A stretch of DNA of 46,078 nucleotides from Fomitopsis serialis (taxonomy: Eukaryota > Basidiomycota > Agaricomycetes > Polyporales > Fomitopsidaceae): NCBI RefSeq assembly GCF_022376445.1, contig NW_025955279.1, positions 1 to 46,078 on the forward strand, in the 5' to 3' direction. How positions within the stretch are numbered: the stretch's first letter is position 1; each line of letters begins with the position of its first letter. This document shows positions 21,212 through 31,328 of the stretch, one piece after another. Below the pieces are notes generated by a model. That model did no database searches and was not told the DNA's origin. It saw only the letters and a list, made by a program, of their open reading frames with translations. A program made the translations under genes and the position numbers.

Positions 21212-23016
21212 ATGGGCTGCACTCACTCTCGGCACCGATATCATCGCGACATGCACAAGCTGCACAAACCCGAGCAGGAACCGGAGTACGAGGGGGAGCA
21301 CGAGCGAGAACACGAGCAGGAACACGAGCGAGAACACGGGAGGGGACACGAGCAAGAGCGCGAGCGGACCCCTTCCCCGAGTCCAGCTATGAGCGCAATG
21401 CGACTCCACCATCTCTCGCGCCCCGACCGCTTTCGATCCGGCTATCGACCCTCGTTCTACGCCGCATACGCACGTGCTGCAAAGCGATACCGTTTTGAAG
21501 CGAGCAAATATGGAAGCTTTGCATATCGGAAGAATGTCGTCGTGAAAGTGAGGAGCATGAACGACAATTCTACCGACCACGAAGTTCCCGCAGAAGCAAT
21601 CCAGAACGGTATGGGTTCTTCAGGTCCTGAACCGTGAGCTTACCTGACCTCTCGGCCATGTCAGAGTAAGGAAGACTAGTGACGGTCGATTGGCCTGTTT
21701 CTCACTTCGAATCCGGAACAGTTCTGAATATGTCGTGCCTGTCAGCATCGGCACTCCGGGGAAGACGTTGATGCTGGATTTTGACACGGGATCGTCAGAC
21801 CTTTGGGTCTGGAGGTAAGTCTCGTCCGGTGTGGTCCACGCTTGACCAGTCACGTATTGAATACCATTGAGTTCGGAGATCGCTGGGGCCGGGAAATACC
21901 GAGCGTCGCACCGTCTGTACCACCCTCACCTCTCCGCTACTGCGAAGAAGGTAGATGGGTCGTGGAAGATCTCCTACGGCGACGGGTCCTCCGCTTCGGG
22001 CGACGTTTGGATGGACCACATCAGGGTCGCAGGCGTGCGCATTCACGGCCAAGCGGTGGAGGTTGCGCAGCGCCTGAGTCGGGCCTTCCTCACAGATGGA
22101 GGGAACGACGGCCTGCTCGGCTTGGCGTTCCCGAAGCTGAATACAGTGGAGCCGCACCGTGTTGCAACTCCTGTAGAGAACATGCTCGAGATGAGGCTGA
22201 TAGATCCTGTGCGTTCTGATTATGTTCCACGGGAGCTGTCCATAGATGGTATTGTGTATAGCCCGTTTTCACCTGCAAACTCGGACACGGCTCTGAGCAA
22301 AGTTTTTATTCATTCGGTGCGTCGTCCCTTGCTTCCAGGAACGCAATGCCCATCCCCAATGCCGCACAGGGTTCATCGACGAATCAGTAACCCGTCATCC
22401 AGTCGTGTACCACCACGTCGACTCGTATGTGGTTCGCTTCCTTCTGATACATCCGTGTTCACCGCAGATCTACAGTTCGCGAGGCTTCTGGGAAGTCGCC
22501 TCCACAGCATACGTGGTGGACAACAGGCCGTACAAGAGCCGGGACAACACGGCGATCATTGACACGGGCACCACGCTCTGTCTGGTGCACGACGACGCTG
22601 TGGAGAGGATCTACCACAGAATCAATGGTGCGCGGTACAGCAACAGTCGCGGAGGCTGGATATACCCCAACCATGAGCGGCTCCCCGATGTCGAGTTTGC
22701 TATAGGGCATACAATGTATCGCGTACGTTTTGCTGGGCATCATTGTTAATGTCAGTTGTGTAGCTGACATAGCATCGGACAGTTGAACGAGGTTGATTTC
22801 CACTATAGCGATGCTGGCGATGGCTTCACGTTCGGCGGCATCCAAAGCCGTGGAGACCTCCATTACGATATATTCGGTGATGTCTTCCTGAAGTCGCTCT
22901 ACGTCGTCTGTACGTTGCCTCAGATTTCGCGCTTATCCAGAACTGGCTGACTAGGAGGAATCTGCATAGTCGATCAGGCCAACCTCAAGATTGGTGTTGC
23001 CCAGAGAGATGATTGA
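21212..23016 (+). CDS. Aspartic protease, family A1 (pepsin-like)
   Basis: Eight exons: 21212-21633, 21722-21814, 21872-22208, 22262-22316, 22370-22424, 22476-22722, 22783-22909, 22970-23016; 460 aa, all phases close. Both catalytic motifs are present, [11 protein letters not shown] and AIIDTGTTL, with the flap [14 protein letters not shown] and C-terminal [14 protein letters not shown]. The core runs from [11 protein letters not shown] to the end and should be an active protease. The N-terminus is odd: no signal peptide, a MGC start, and about 35 residues of His/Glu/Arg repeats ([20 protein letters not shown]), then a basic segment that may act as propeptide ([17 protein letters not shown]). 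Fungal A1 enzymes are normally secreted or vacuolar, so a signal exon may lie upstream unseen. A frame extends back to 21098 but gives no signal peptide either. Confidence 0.85.
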
Positions 23017-23756
23017 GCTATGCTTCCTGTGCCGCTGTGCTTGCGAAGACACCGGACCCCGGTGTGAATGATCGTGCTCTTGACTTATGACTACTTAACT
23101 TCTTGGATGACGGGACGATCCACCACTGTCGTGATATGCCATTGTGTGTACCTGTGGCTATTGTATTACCATTGTGTAGCAAACATCGAGTAGAGCTGCT
23201 GTCTCACTACTGTGCTTCATTCCAGATATATTCGTCGAACTCGGCCTGACAAATGAGTATATGCAAGGTACGTAACGTATCATATGCCAAGAGCAGAGGA
23301 CGCATATCCCGGTGCACTTTCGGCGATGGGACTGATGTGCCGACTGCCCGGGCTAAGATAGTATTTTCGCTACTTGCCACGATGAGCGCTGAGCGTCTAC
23401 GTTTCCGTGCGCACTGTGCACAGTGTGATAGGCACGTGCACTTACTTATGGTAGGGTGTACCCCGTCTCGCCGCTGTTGACTCTGAGTTTCCCGACTCTT
23501 TCGGATCATAATCCATTGTTATTGAACACTCGCGCCCACGCCTGCGGGACGGTCCACACATCCACGGAACGCGCGCTGCCCAGACAGGTGTCGACTCTCT
23601 GAGTCGATGTTTCAGAAATGAGGAGTGTGGACGCAGCGGTGATGGTGCGTCCACACAGATATGAGACCAGGCTGATGCGGCTACTATTGACGATGCATCG
23701 GCAATGTCGAGGACGAGGACAAGGTGTGAGTACCAGTAGATTCAATTCGTCACGAT
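23017..23756. other. Intergenic, no supported gene
   Basis: Short frames only; it holds the 3' flank of the aspartic protease and upstream sequence of the P450. No repeats noticed. Confidence 0.5.
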
Positions 23757-23764
23757 CATATAAG
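23757..23764 (+). promoter_or_regulatory. TATA-like box of the P450 gene
   Basis: CATATAAG sits 51 bp before the P450 ATG at 23815. Confidence 0.45.
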
Positions 23765-23907
23765 AGTGCTCAGTTGCGGTACCCCCTCTAGCATTCTGCA
23801 CCAGCCTATCGGACATGGATACTACAGTACTTCTCGTCCAGTGCCTCCTCGTATTCGGGCTAAGCCTCGGGATATACCACGCTGTGAAACGCGTCTTCGT
23901 CACAAAT

Positions 23908-23920
23908 TCCTTGGACAATG
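23908..23920 (+). repeat. Target-site duplication, left copy
   Basis: TCCTTGGACAATG, identical to 25889-25901. It is part of the P450 coding sequence and is followed directly by the (ATG)n tail of the retroelement. Confidence 0.9.
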
Positions 23921-25888
23921 ATGATGATGATGATGATGAATTCTGCATTTATTAACCGCCACAAGCAAACAAAACGTGCTAAGACGCGGCGACTGCCGGT
24001 GCGTACAATAGTGGGCATTATAATGCGCCACTTACGATCCGGTAGTCCTGTCGGGTATGTGTGTTCGTAAGTCTGTGGGTATCGTTTGTATGTAGTAGAT
24101 AGCGGGTTTTGGGGCGCATTCGATGCGGTGGGGGGTTTGTATGTAGCTGGGTGTGCTTGTCGCGCACGTTAATCGACCGATACTGCGTAACCATGGGCAT
24201 GAGACATGTTCAATAAATTAGAGCATATGGGGAAGAAAAGGAAAAGGGAAGGGGGAACCGGTCCTGGTGTGGTCCTGTCGGTGTCTTCTCCCGAAGTCGC
24301 AAGTCGGCATTGCACCCTCGGGGCACGAGATTTGTTGGTAGTGGATACTAGTGGTTAGGGAGGGGGAAAAGACGGCGCCGCCGTGCAGCGATCACCGTCT
24401 GCTAGTCCTGCCGTGGGTCCGAACCGTCCTCGTCCTCGCCGTTTGCTTCTTCGGCATCTTCGTCTTCTTCTGCCTCTGGTTCGTCTTCTGCGCCCCATTT
24501 GACCTCGCGCGACTGTCGTGGAGCTCCCGTTTTTGTCATCGCCCCGCTCGCATCGAGGAATGATGCGAGGGCTGTTATCCCTTCCGCCGTTCCAAGGATT
24601 GATGGAAGGTCGATGGTGGGGCTGACGTCCCGTAGAACGTGTCGATGTGTTTCGTATTGGGGGCAGTCCTGTAAGATGTGGCGTCTTGTTTGGTAGGGTT
24701 CGCCGCAGGGGCAGTCGGTTGGTTCGGAGGGTACAAAGGAGCGGTAGTACTCCCCTGTGAACCCATGTCCTGTCCTGCATTGGAAGACGCGGCCAAACAC
24801 TTCCCTCCGGAGCTTGAGGAAGTGTTTGCGCGGCTTCGTCTGCGGTGGTAGGCGGTTTGCGCTTGCGAAGCGGCCTGCCAGTGTGGGTGCGGTCTGTGTC
24901 CAGTCCGCCACCCACTTGTCTCTCGCTTGCGCTTTCGCTCGGCTTAGGGCGTTCGCCCTCGTCGCTCTGCTGTGGCCTGCATCCAGGTTGGTGGCTTCTT
25001 TGGCTAGTTTGTCGGCAGCCTCGTTCCCGATGATCCCCTGGTGTCCCGGGGTCCAAGCGATTTCGACAGAGCGTGATGGGTCGGCGTCCAGGAACGCGAT
25101 GATTGCGTCCCGGAAAACCCGTGAGTGGGCTTGGCTTGCGCTCGCCTTTGCTTCGAAGATGGATGTGATGGCGGAGGTGTTGTCGGTGAAGAAGTGGAGG
25201 TGACGGATGGTCGGGTTGAGATGGGAGGCATAGATGGTTGCGTATGTCGCTGCGAAGTGTAGGCCCGCCATCTCGGCGTCGTATACCTCGGATTTGTGAG
25301 ACATAGCGATCCTCTTGCTAAAGATCATGTTGTTCATGTTCATCGCCACGACCCCTGCTCCTACTTTCCGTACTCCTCCTGGTACCTGTAGGGATCCGTC
25401 CGAGTAGAGCATCAAGTGGTCGGGTGAGTGGTTGAGTTTACTTATCTTATTGTTATGTTCGGTGGCTGCTGCTTTCTTTGCGCCCTTCTCCACTGCTCCT
25501 TTCGGGGCTGGTGATATGACGAGGCGTCCGTTGTAGTCCCGTATGGTCTTCCTCCATGGCGGAACGCACAACGGTGTTATGCGTTCGTCCATGGGATCCG
25601 ACTTGAGGGCAAGTTGACATAATCGGGTGGACGCTGGGGGAGTGCGGCGTCTTGCAGTAATGCGGCGGTGCGTGGTGCGGGGAGGTTCTGGGGCTCTGGT
25701 GTTGGGGACTTGCCACTCCTCGGGTAGTCGTCGTAGTATCGGGCTGTATGCGCTTAGTTTGTTCAGCCTTATGGCCGCTCTCGTGCTCGTAAGGTCAAGG
25801 TGTTCGCGAACTGGTAAGATCGCGGCCTCGATCTCCATCGCTACGATGGGAGAGGTCCGGAATGCGGCACATATGAGCCGTAGTGCTC
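23921..25888 (-). mobile_element. 5'-truncated non-LTR retrotransposon (LINE)
   Basis: A 1968-bp insert on the minus strand relative to the P450, bounded by a 13-bp direct repeat. Its 3' end (low coordinate) is a trinucleotide tail, ATG repeated six times on the plus strand. Its 5' end is cut inside the end of the reverse-transcriptase region (frame ALRLICAAFRTSP). Only the RT C-terminus, an RNase H domain and a zinc-binding tail remain, with about 480 bp of 3' UTR. Target-site duplication, 5' truncation and a simple 3' tail are the signs of target-primed reverse transcription. It resembles fungal Tad1-type elements that carry RNase H; the clade is inferred. It cannot move by itself. Confidence 0.9.
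24402..25888 (-). pseudogene. LINE ORF2 remnant: RT end, RNase H, zinc tail
   Basis: About 495 residues of retroelement protein, open at its 5' end because of truncation. RNase H acidic residues are visible in order: LYSDGS (D), YDAEMAGL (E), FFTDNTSA (D) and HQGIIGNEAADKLA (D), so the fold may still be intact. Further on, DCPCGEPYQTRRHILQDCP is the C-terminal zinc-binding motif found in many LINEs. The last 40 residues are acidic. The frame continues upstream to 25925 only by reading backwards through P450 sequence, so no genuine start exists. Confidence 0.85.
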
Positions 25889-25901
25889 TCCTTGGACAAT
25901 G
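25889..25901 (+). repeat. Target-site duplication, right copy
   Basis: TCCTTGGACAATG, identical to 23908-23920. P450 exon 1 resumes immediately after it with TACCAGGCCC, giving the conserved hinge NVPGP. Confidence 0.9.
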
Positions 25902-28177
25902 TACCAGGCCCACTGTCGCAGTCATTTATCAAAGGTACGCCTGTTAGCCTTCGTACAAGCGTTTCTTCACAAAGCTCATTGGCTCATATCATGACTATCA
26001 GGGAATATGGCCCAATATCACAGCCCCGATTCGGCGAAATTTCAGCGACATATAGTAGATGATTACGCTGCGTATGTCGTCAAACTGCACAATATCTTCA
26101 ATGTACGTGTTTACTTCGGTGTATGGGCAAAGAGACTCATTTATTGTCAGAGGCCCGCGCTGTACATCTACGACCCAACAGCGCTTCATACGATTCTGAT
26201 CAAGGATGGGAACAACTGGGGACCCACACCACACTTCACTGCGTGAGTCTCTCTGATGCATACAATGTAAGCTCGCGACGCCGACATATGTACATAGCAT
26301 GAACAGAGCGCTGTTCGGTCCAGGGTTATTATCTACACTTGGTGCGCCAGCTCTGCTTTCCTGCTGTTACCGTGTACTGAGTGTATACGCTACTAGGTGA
26401 TCAACATCGGAAGCAGCGCAAAATGCTCAATCCTGTTTTTTCTGCTAACCACATGCGGTTCATGCTACCGATGTTCTACGACACTGTCCGAAGAGTACGT
26501 GCGTCTCTAATTATGATAGTCAATCACTCATGAAGTCTCCGTGTCAGCTTTGTGACGCTATCAAAAGTCGTATCGAGAATGGGTCGCAAGAATTAGACAT
26601 GGCGAATTGGATGGGTCGAACAGCACTAGAACTCATCGGGCAAGGTGGTCTGGGCTATTCTTTTGATAATCTCGTCGACGACAAGGAAGATGCGTTGGCT
26701 GAATCCATGAAACTCTTATTGTGAGTTGCAAGGTCTTGCAATCCATTGCAATCAATCCGAGTCGCGACCACTCACTCCACGTCTTTTAGCCCTAATGTGT
26801 CCAAGCTTTCGGTGCTCGCACTGCTCTCACCTCAGCTGCGGGCCATCGTACCCGCTGGATTGCGAGGCCCTTTGGCCAGCATCGCACCGATCGCAGCTGC
26901 ACGTGATATCAAGTACAACGCAGATTTCGTGGCACAGAAGATGCAGGCCATATACGATTCGAAGAAGCGTGCCTTGCAACAAGGCGACGACGCCGTTGCA
27001 GAGCATATCGGGCAAGGGAAGGATATCATGAGTATCCTCAGCAAGTAGTCTAATTTACTAGCGTGGACCAGTACTCATCTGATGACACAGTGAAAGCGAA
27101 TATGCAACTTGAAGCAGCAGAGAAAGACGATCTATCGGAGTACGAGTTGGTCTCACAGATGTCGTGAGTGCCATCGCGTACAGAGCATTCCAACCCCTTC
27201 CTGATCTATTGTGTAGCACCTTGGTTTTGGCGGCCATGGACACGACGTCCAATACCTTGTCCCGAATCTTGCTCATTCTCGCCGAGCATCCGGGCGTCCA
27301 GCAGCGTCTGCGCGCGGAGATCGTCGAGGCTTCTCATCACGGCGAGGATCTGCCGTACGATCGTCTCATGAAATTGCCCTATCTCGATGCTGTGTGTCGA
27401 GAAACGCTACGTCTGTGAGTGTTGAGCTAGCGGGCGATAATAGTCCAGTTTGAGAGGTTATGTGTTTCTAGGTATTCTCCTTTGCAATGGTCGACCAGAG
27501 TGTAAGCGCTATGGTTCCGAGAAGTGAATTGACTCAAATACATGTACCCCACTTGCAGAGCGACACAGGATACCGTCGTACCGGTCTCAAAGCCAATTCG
27601 CGGAATCGACGGCAAACTAATCACTCAACTGGTGGTACCGAAGGGCACGGAGGTTTTCCCTGGTGTAACCGGCTGCAACACGAGCAAGGCATTCTGGGGT
27701 GAAGACGCATTGGAGTGGAAGCCGGAGCGTTGGTTATCGCCGCTTCCGGAATCCGTGACCAAAGCGGGCCTGCCTGGTGTAGCGGCCAACCTGTGAGTCA
27801 ATCGCCCACTACCGCTATTATGTTCCTTTGCGTACTGAACCCGCCCGCGTAGAATGTCCTTCCTCGGCGGAAGGCGTGCTTGCATGTAAGTTGCGATGAG
27901 ATTCGTGTGGTCCGGCTAATGGTCGACACCGATCATTGTAGCGGTTTCACGTTCGCGGAAATGGAGATGAGTGAGTCGGTGTAGTACGAATATACCGTGT
28001 CAAGCATAGCTGAAGTCATTGATAGAGGTCGTGTTGGTCGCATTGCTGCAGAGCTTCGACTTCGCTCCCTCCGATAAACAAGTTCATTGGATCGCGTCTC
28101 CCATCTTTTATCCATCCATCACTGAAGACGGGATGACTCCGCGGATGCCGCTCCAAGTCTCTACGTGCCACCAGTAG

Positions 28178-28536
28178 TACTGTAGCCATGTATTCGAGTA
28201 CTATGGGGTGTCTGAGTACCACTCGCGTCGAACTTCGGTGGGATGAGTACTATGTAACATTGTCTAATACCGCTACATAGAACGATGTTGCAATCTCGGG
28301 CGATTAAGTATGTGCTATGCGTACGTAGAGCGGGGCCCGAACGCGATCGCGAAGGGCAGACATTAATTGCTAACTTATGTACTCATCCACTTACTGTAAC
28401 CCGATGCCAGTGGATATGTTACACTGTGGCTGGAATTTCTGGCGGGTCGCGCGGCTGACGGCATCCCCCGAGGGCGAGCTCCAGCCTCCTCCGAGTCCGT
28501 AGCTCCAGAACTCCAACAACTTTGAACGCCCCTACC
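28178..28536. other. Intergenic; promoter of the serine-protease-like gene
   Basis: No gene seen. It separates the P450 stop from the ATG at 28537. Confidence 0.5.
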
Positions 28537-30337
28537 ATGTCGCCCAATCTCTCCGCCCTCACCTTCGCCAGCAATGCCACTGTTGTCTCCGAGCACAGCC
28601 CCGACGAGTACGAGAGGACGTCCTATTATAACGGCATCACTGGGGGCAGCGACCACCCAGAACTCGTGTACCGTTCGGACTTCCTCACCACGCTCTTCCC
28701 CAAGCCCGTCGGCAGATACGCCCATATCCCCGTCAAGTCGCTCCGCGGAGTCTTCGACACCCCGCTCAATAGTGTCTGGGACACTGTCGGTCCCCAGATT
28801 CGTGACCTGATCAAGGCCCGTGAGATCCACTGGTCGTCCGTCGACCCTGCTCGCTTCTTCACCCACGGATCGCCAGGAGGCGAAGGGGAGTCTCGGTCCC
28901 GTCGTCATCTGGGTCGGCGTCATTCCCAGTTCTACCTCCGCTGATACTGCCAGTGCCCACGAGGTCTCCCAAGATATCCTTGCTCTCCTGCTGAAGAACG
29001 GAGTCGAGGGCGCTGTTGTGGAATGGCGCGAGGCGGTCCCGCACAGGTTGGCACTGGCAGGCCTCCCCCTTATACGCCATGTCGGCAGCAACAATTCCAC
29101 CCACTATGTACGTCGCTTCCTCACTGCTCTTCTCGGTGTTCCCCTTGCAGCCGAAGAAAAGGAGGAGGAAGACGCCCGGGGCACTCTTACGCTCTGGTTC
29201 CACGAGAACAAAGACAAGGACGGCAACCCCAGCAACAAGGTTTACGGAGTCAGCAACTGCCACGTCCTGCGCAAGAACACCACCGTCGATTACGAGCACA
29301 GAGATGGCGCACGCATGAACCACGTTCGAGTTAGTGGACTGCATCGATTCCAGCGCGGTATCGACGATATCACGAAGGCTGTTGCTGATCACGGCATTCT
29401 CGCTGACCTTTGTGCCCGAGAGATCGTCAAACGGCAGGTAACGGAGAGGCAGGACCCGGAGAACGCGAGAGAGATCCAACGGATTCGGCGCAAATTGGAT
29501 GACGAGCATGAAGCTATTGCCGATCTCGAGGCCCTCTGCGCCGAAGCCACTGAATACTGGTCGGATATCAAGCTCCACCGCACCATCGGGCACGTTCAAT
29601 ATGCTGCAGCGCATCGCGGCCGACAATTCGGAAGGTGGCACACCATATACCTCGGACTGGGCTGCGTTCTTGGCTGCTGAGGCGAAGGTCAAGGATGAAT
29701 TCGAAGGCAACGTCATTGATCTCGGTGCGTTTCGACTGATCTTTCTCGTATTCACCTCGTCTAACAAAAACAACCTTATGCAGGATCCAAGTATTCTCCC
29801 CCAGACCTTAGAGATATGTTCTATCCGCTGGGTGGTGGTCCGACCACGTTCAAGTTTCCCGAGGACAGAAGGCTCCGGCTCGAGGGCTGCGTCACGAAAG
29901 AGGACCTCGCCAACCCTGCCGCATTCGACAGTGACGGCCAGCGCTGCCTTATCGTCGGCAAAGACGGCAACACCACCGACCTCACCGTCGGACGCTACGC
30001 CGGCCTGGTTTCATTCGTTCGCAACGAAGTCGGCCTCGAGTCCGTCGAGCTCGGTATCTACAACTCGGGTGTCAAGATCGCTGAAGTCTTCTCCGCTAAG
30101 GGAGACTCGGGCTCCCTCGTCTGGCACACAACGGACGGTAAAGCTCGCATCGTTGGCCAACTCCACTCTGGACACAATAAAGGCGGATCGACTAGCAACC
30201 ATGTTACGTACTGCACCCCTGGCTGGTACTTGCTGGACCAGATCAAGAAGACATTCAAGTACGCCGACTTCTACGGCACCACCTGGGCAGCGGGCGAACA
30301 GCTACTACGCGGTCACGAGATTCAGATAAACGCGTAA
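28537..30337 (+). pseudogene. Chymotrypsin-fold serine protease-like, two frameshifts
   Basis: Exons 28537-29724 and 29784-30337 span 579 codons if two extra bases are ignored. The N-terminal 110 residues (HSPDEYERTSYYNGI, VYRSDFLTTLFPKPVG) precede a long alpha-helical, charged middle. Peptidase features are GVSNCHVL (candidate catalytic His) and AEVFSAKGDSGSLVW (catalytic Ser in GDSGS), followed by IVGQLHSG and VTYCTPGWYLLDQIK, matching the S1/PA-clan layout. No signal peptide, so the protein is probably cytosolic. The frame shifts by +1 near 28885-28888 (a GGGG run) and again by +1 near 29601-29613. Homology is otherwise continuous on both sides with no splice signals between, so each break is a single-base insertion. 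It is either a young pseudogene or an assembly artefact. The catalytic Asp was not identified. Confidence 0.68.
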
Positions 30338-30463
30338 GCGGCTGATGTTGCCCTCAGTTTGACAACTGACTCAAGGGACAAAGACCGCAAGTGCGCAGTA
30401 TCCAGTGCGCCTGAGTGGGGAACATGGCCGCACGCGGCATAATACATTGTGTGAAAACTAGCT

Positions 30464-30668
30464 AGAGCACAGCGATGTACCAGAGACCACGACAGGGGAA
30501 ACAAACGAATTCATGACCATGACTACAACCCAATGTCGATGACCAAGATCCTGACCATCCGCCTCGTTGAGAGCCTTGTCGTTGGCCTCCGTGAGCTCCT
30601 CCGTGATGTCCACATTCCCTTTGCACCCGCACGTCTTGATATGGCTGCCGAACGAATCTCGACGACTG
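30464..30668 (-). pseudogene. Inverted partial copy of the C2H2 gene 3' end
   Basis: The minus strand matches plus 15787-15988 at roughly 80-85% by eye over about 200 bases, with a few small indels. The matching part encodes SRRDSLGRHFKTCGCKG... in the source and SRRDSFGSHIKTCGCKG... here, through TEELTEANDKALNEAD. The similarity continues past the source stop codon into the 3' flank (both end near tgtgctct). The copy has no stop at the matching place and has no finger or upstream exons, so it is a non-functional scrap of a duplicated gene. Confidence 0.82.
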
Positions 30669-30679
30669 AAGCTTTGCCA

Positions 30680-31080
30680 GTGCCTGCTCGCTCGCCCGCT
30701 CTCGTGTTCCCGCGCTCGCTTTCTCATTAGCTTGGTCGTCCACCGGCTCGTGCCCGTCCGCCCTCGTCTTCGCCGTCTTTCCCGCATGCCCGCACACCTT
30801 CACCCGTCCGCTCGCTCGTCTACTTACCCGCCTTCTTTTTGCATACCCGCTCGCGCTCGCATTCTCGTCTGCTCACCCGCCTGCCCGCCCACGCATACTC
30901 CTTCTCACCCGCGCCTTCTCTCGCCCACGCCTTCTCTCGCCCGCGCTCCCGCCCGCGCTTACCTGCCCACCCGCTCGCCCATTTGCCCCGCTCTTCCCCG
31001 GGCCCAGGCTCCCGCTCGCCCGCCTACCCGTGGACCCGCCTACCCGCCTACATCCGTGCGAAACACGTACCCGCCGCGGC
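30680..31080 (+). repeat. C-rich degenerate low-complexity tract
   Basis: About 400 bp dominated by imperfect CCCGC(T/C)CGC and CCCGCCTACCCGCC-like units. The strand is C/T-rich, with G runs of three on the other strand (possible G-quadruplex). The open frame through it encodes only Pro/Arg/Ala/Ser-rich low-complexity sequence and is not regarded as a gene. It abuts the inverted gene fragment. Confidence 0.6.
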
Positions 31081-31328
31081 AGGTACGGGCATAGGCCGAG
31101 CTCGGGACCCCATAGGTATACCCGTGCTCGGCCCTACCGTGACCGGGGCCTACAGGCTGAGGCCTGAGAGTGGTGTCCGCGATGTTCTTGTAATATGTAG
31201 TTGACTTCCGCAGACACAAGTCTCCTTGTCTGTGGTCGTCTTGTGGAACAGTAATGGTAGAATTGCGTAGACGGTCGCAAATCGGTGCAATAGGTCCTGA
31301 CAACTACACATCAGCCAAGGCCGTGCTT

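Larger units (their letters stand above)
23815..28177 (+). pseudogene. Cytochrome P450, exon 1 disrupted by a LINE
   Basis: Exon 1 runs 23815-23920, is interrupted by the retroelement, and resumes at 25902-25934. Later exons: 26002-26102, 26151-26242, 26307-26341, 26397-26494, 26548-26720, 26790-27040, 27091-27163, 27217-27414, 27472-27501, 27559-27792, 27853-27885, 27942-27970, 28026-28177. Without the insert and one target-site copy all phases close, giving 545 codons with no other defect. Landmarks: N-terminal membrane anchor, proline hinge PGP, I-helix AAMDTT (about 326-331), K-helix ETLR (about 383), heme loop FLGGRRACIG with ligand Cys about 485. It is a microsomal class II enzyme; substrate unknown. 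The intron at 27041 has a GC donor (A|GCAAGT), which alone gives the conserved SILMKAN junction. As assembled, translation runs into the LINE after residue 35, so it is probably a null allele unless the insert is spliced out. Confidence 0.88.

Noticed and set aside
24355..25056. 233-codon minus frame
   Set aside because: Shadow of the LINE RNase H frame; low-complexity composition and no motif.
30839..31094. Pro/Arg-rich coding frame in the C-rich tract
   Set aside because: Low-complexity translation of degenerate repeats, open in more than one frame.
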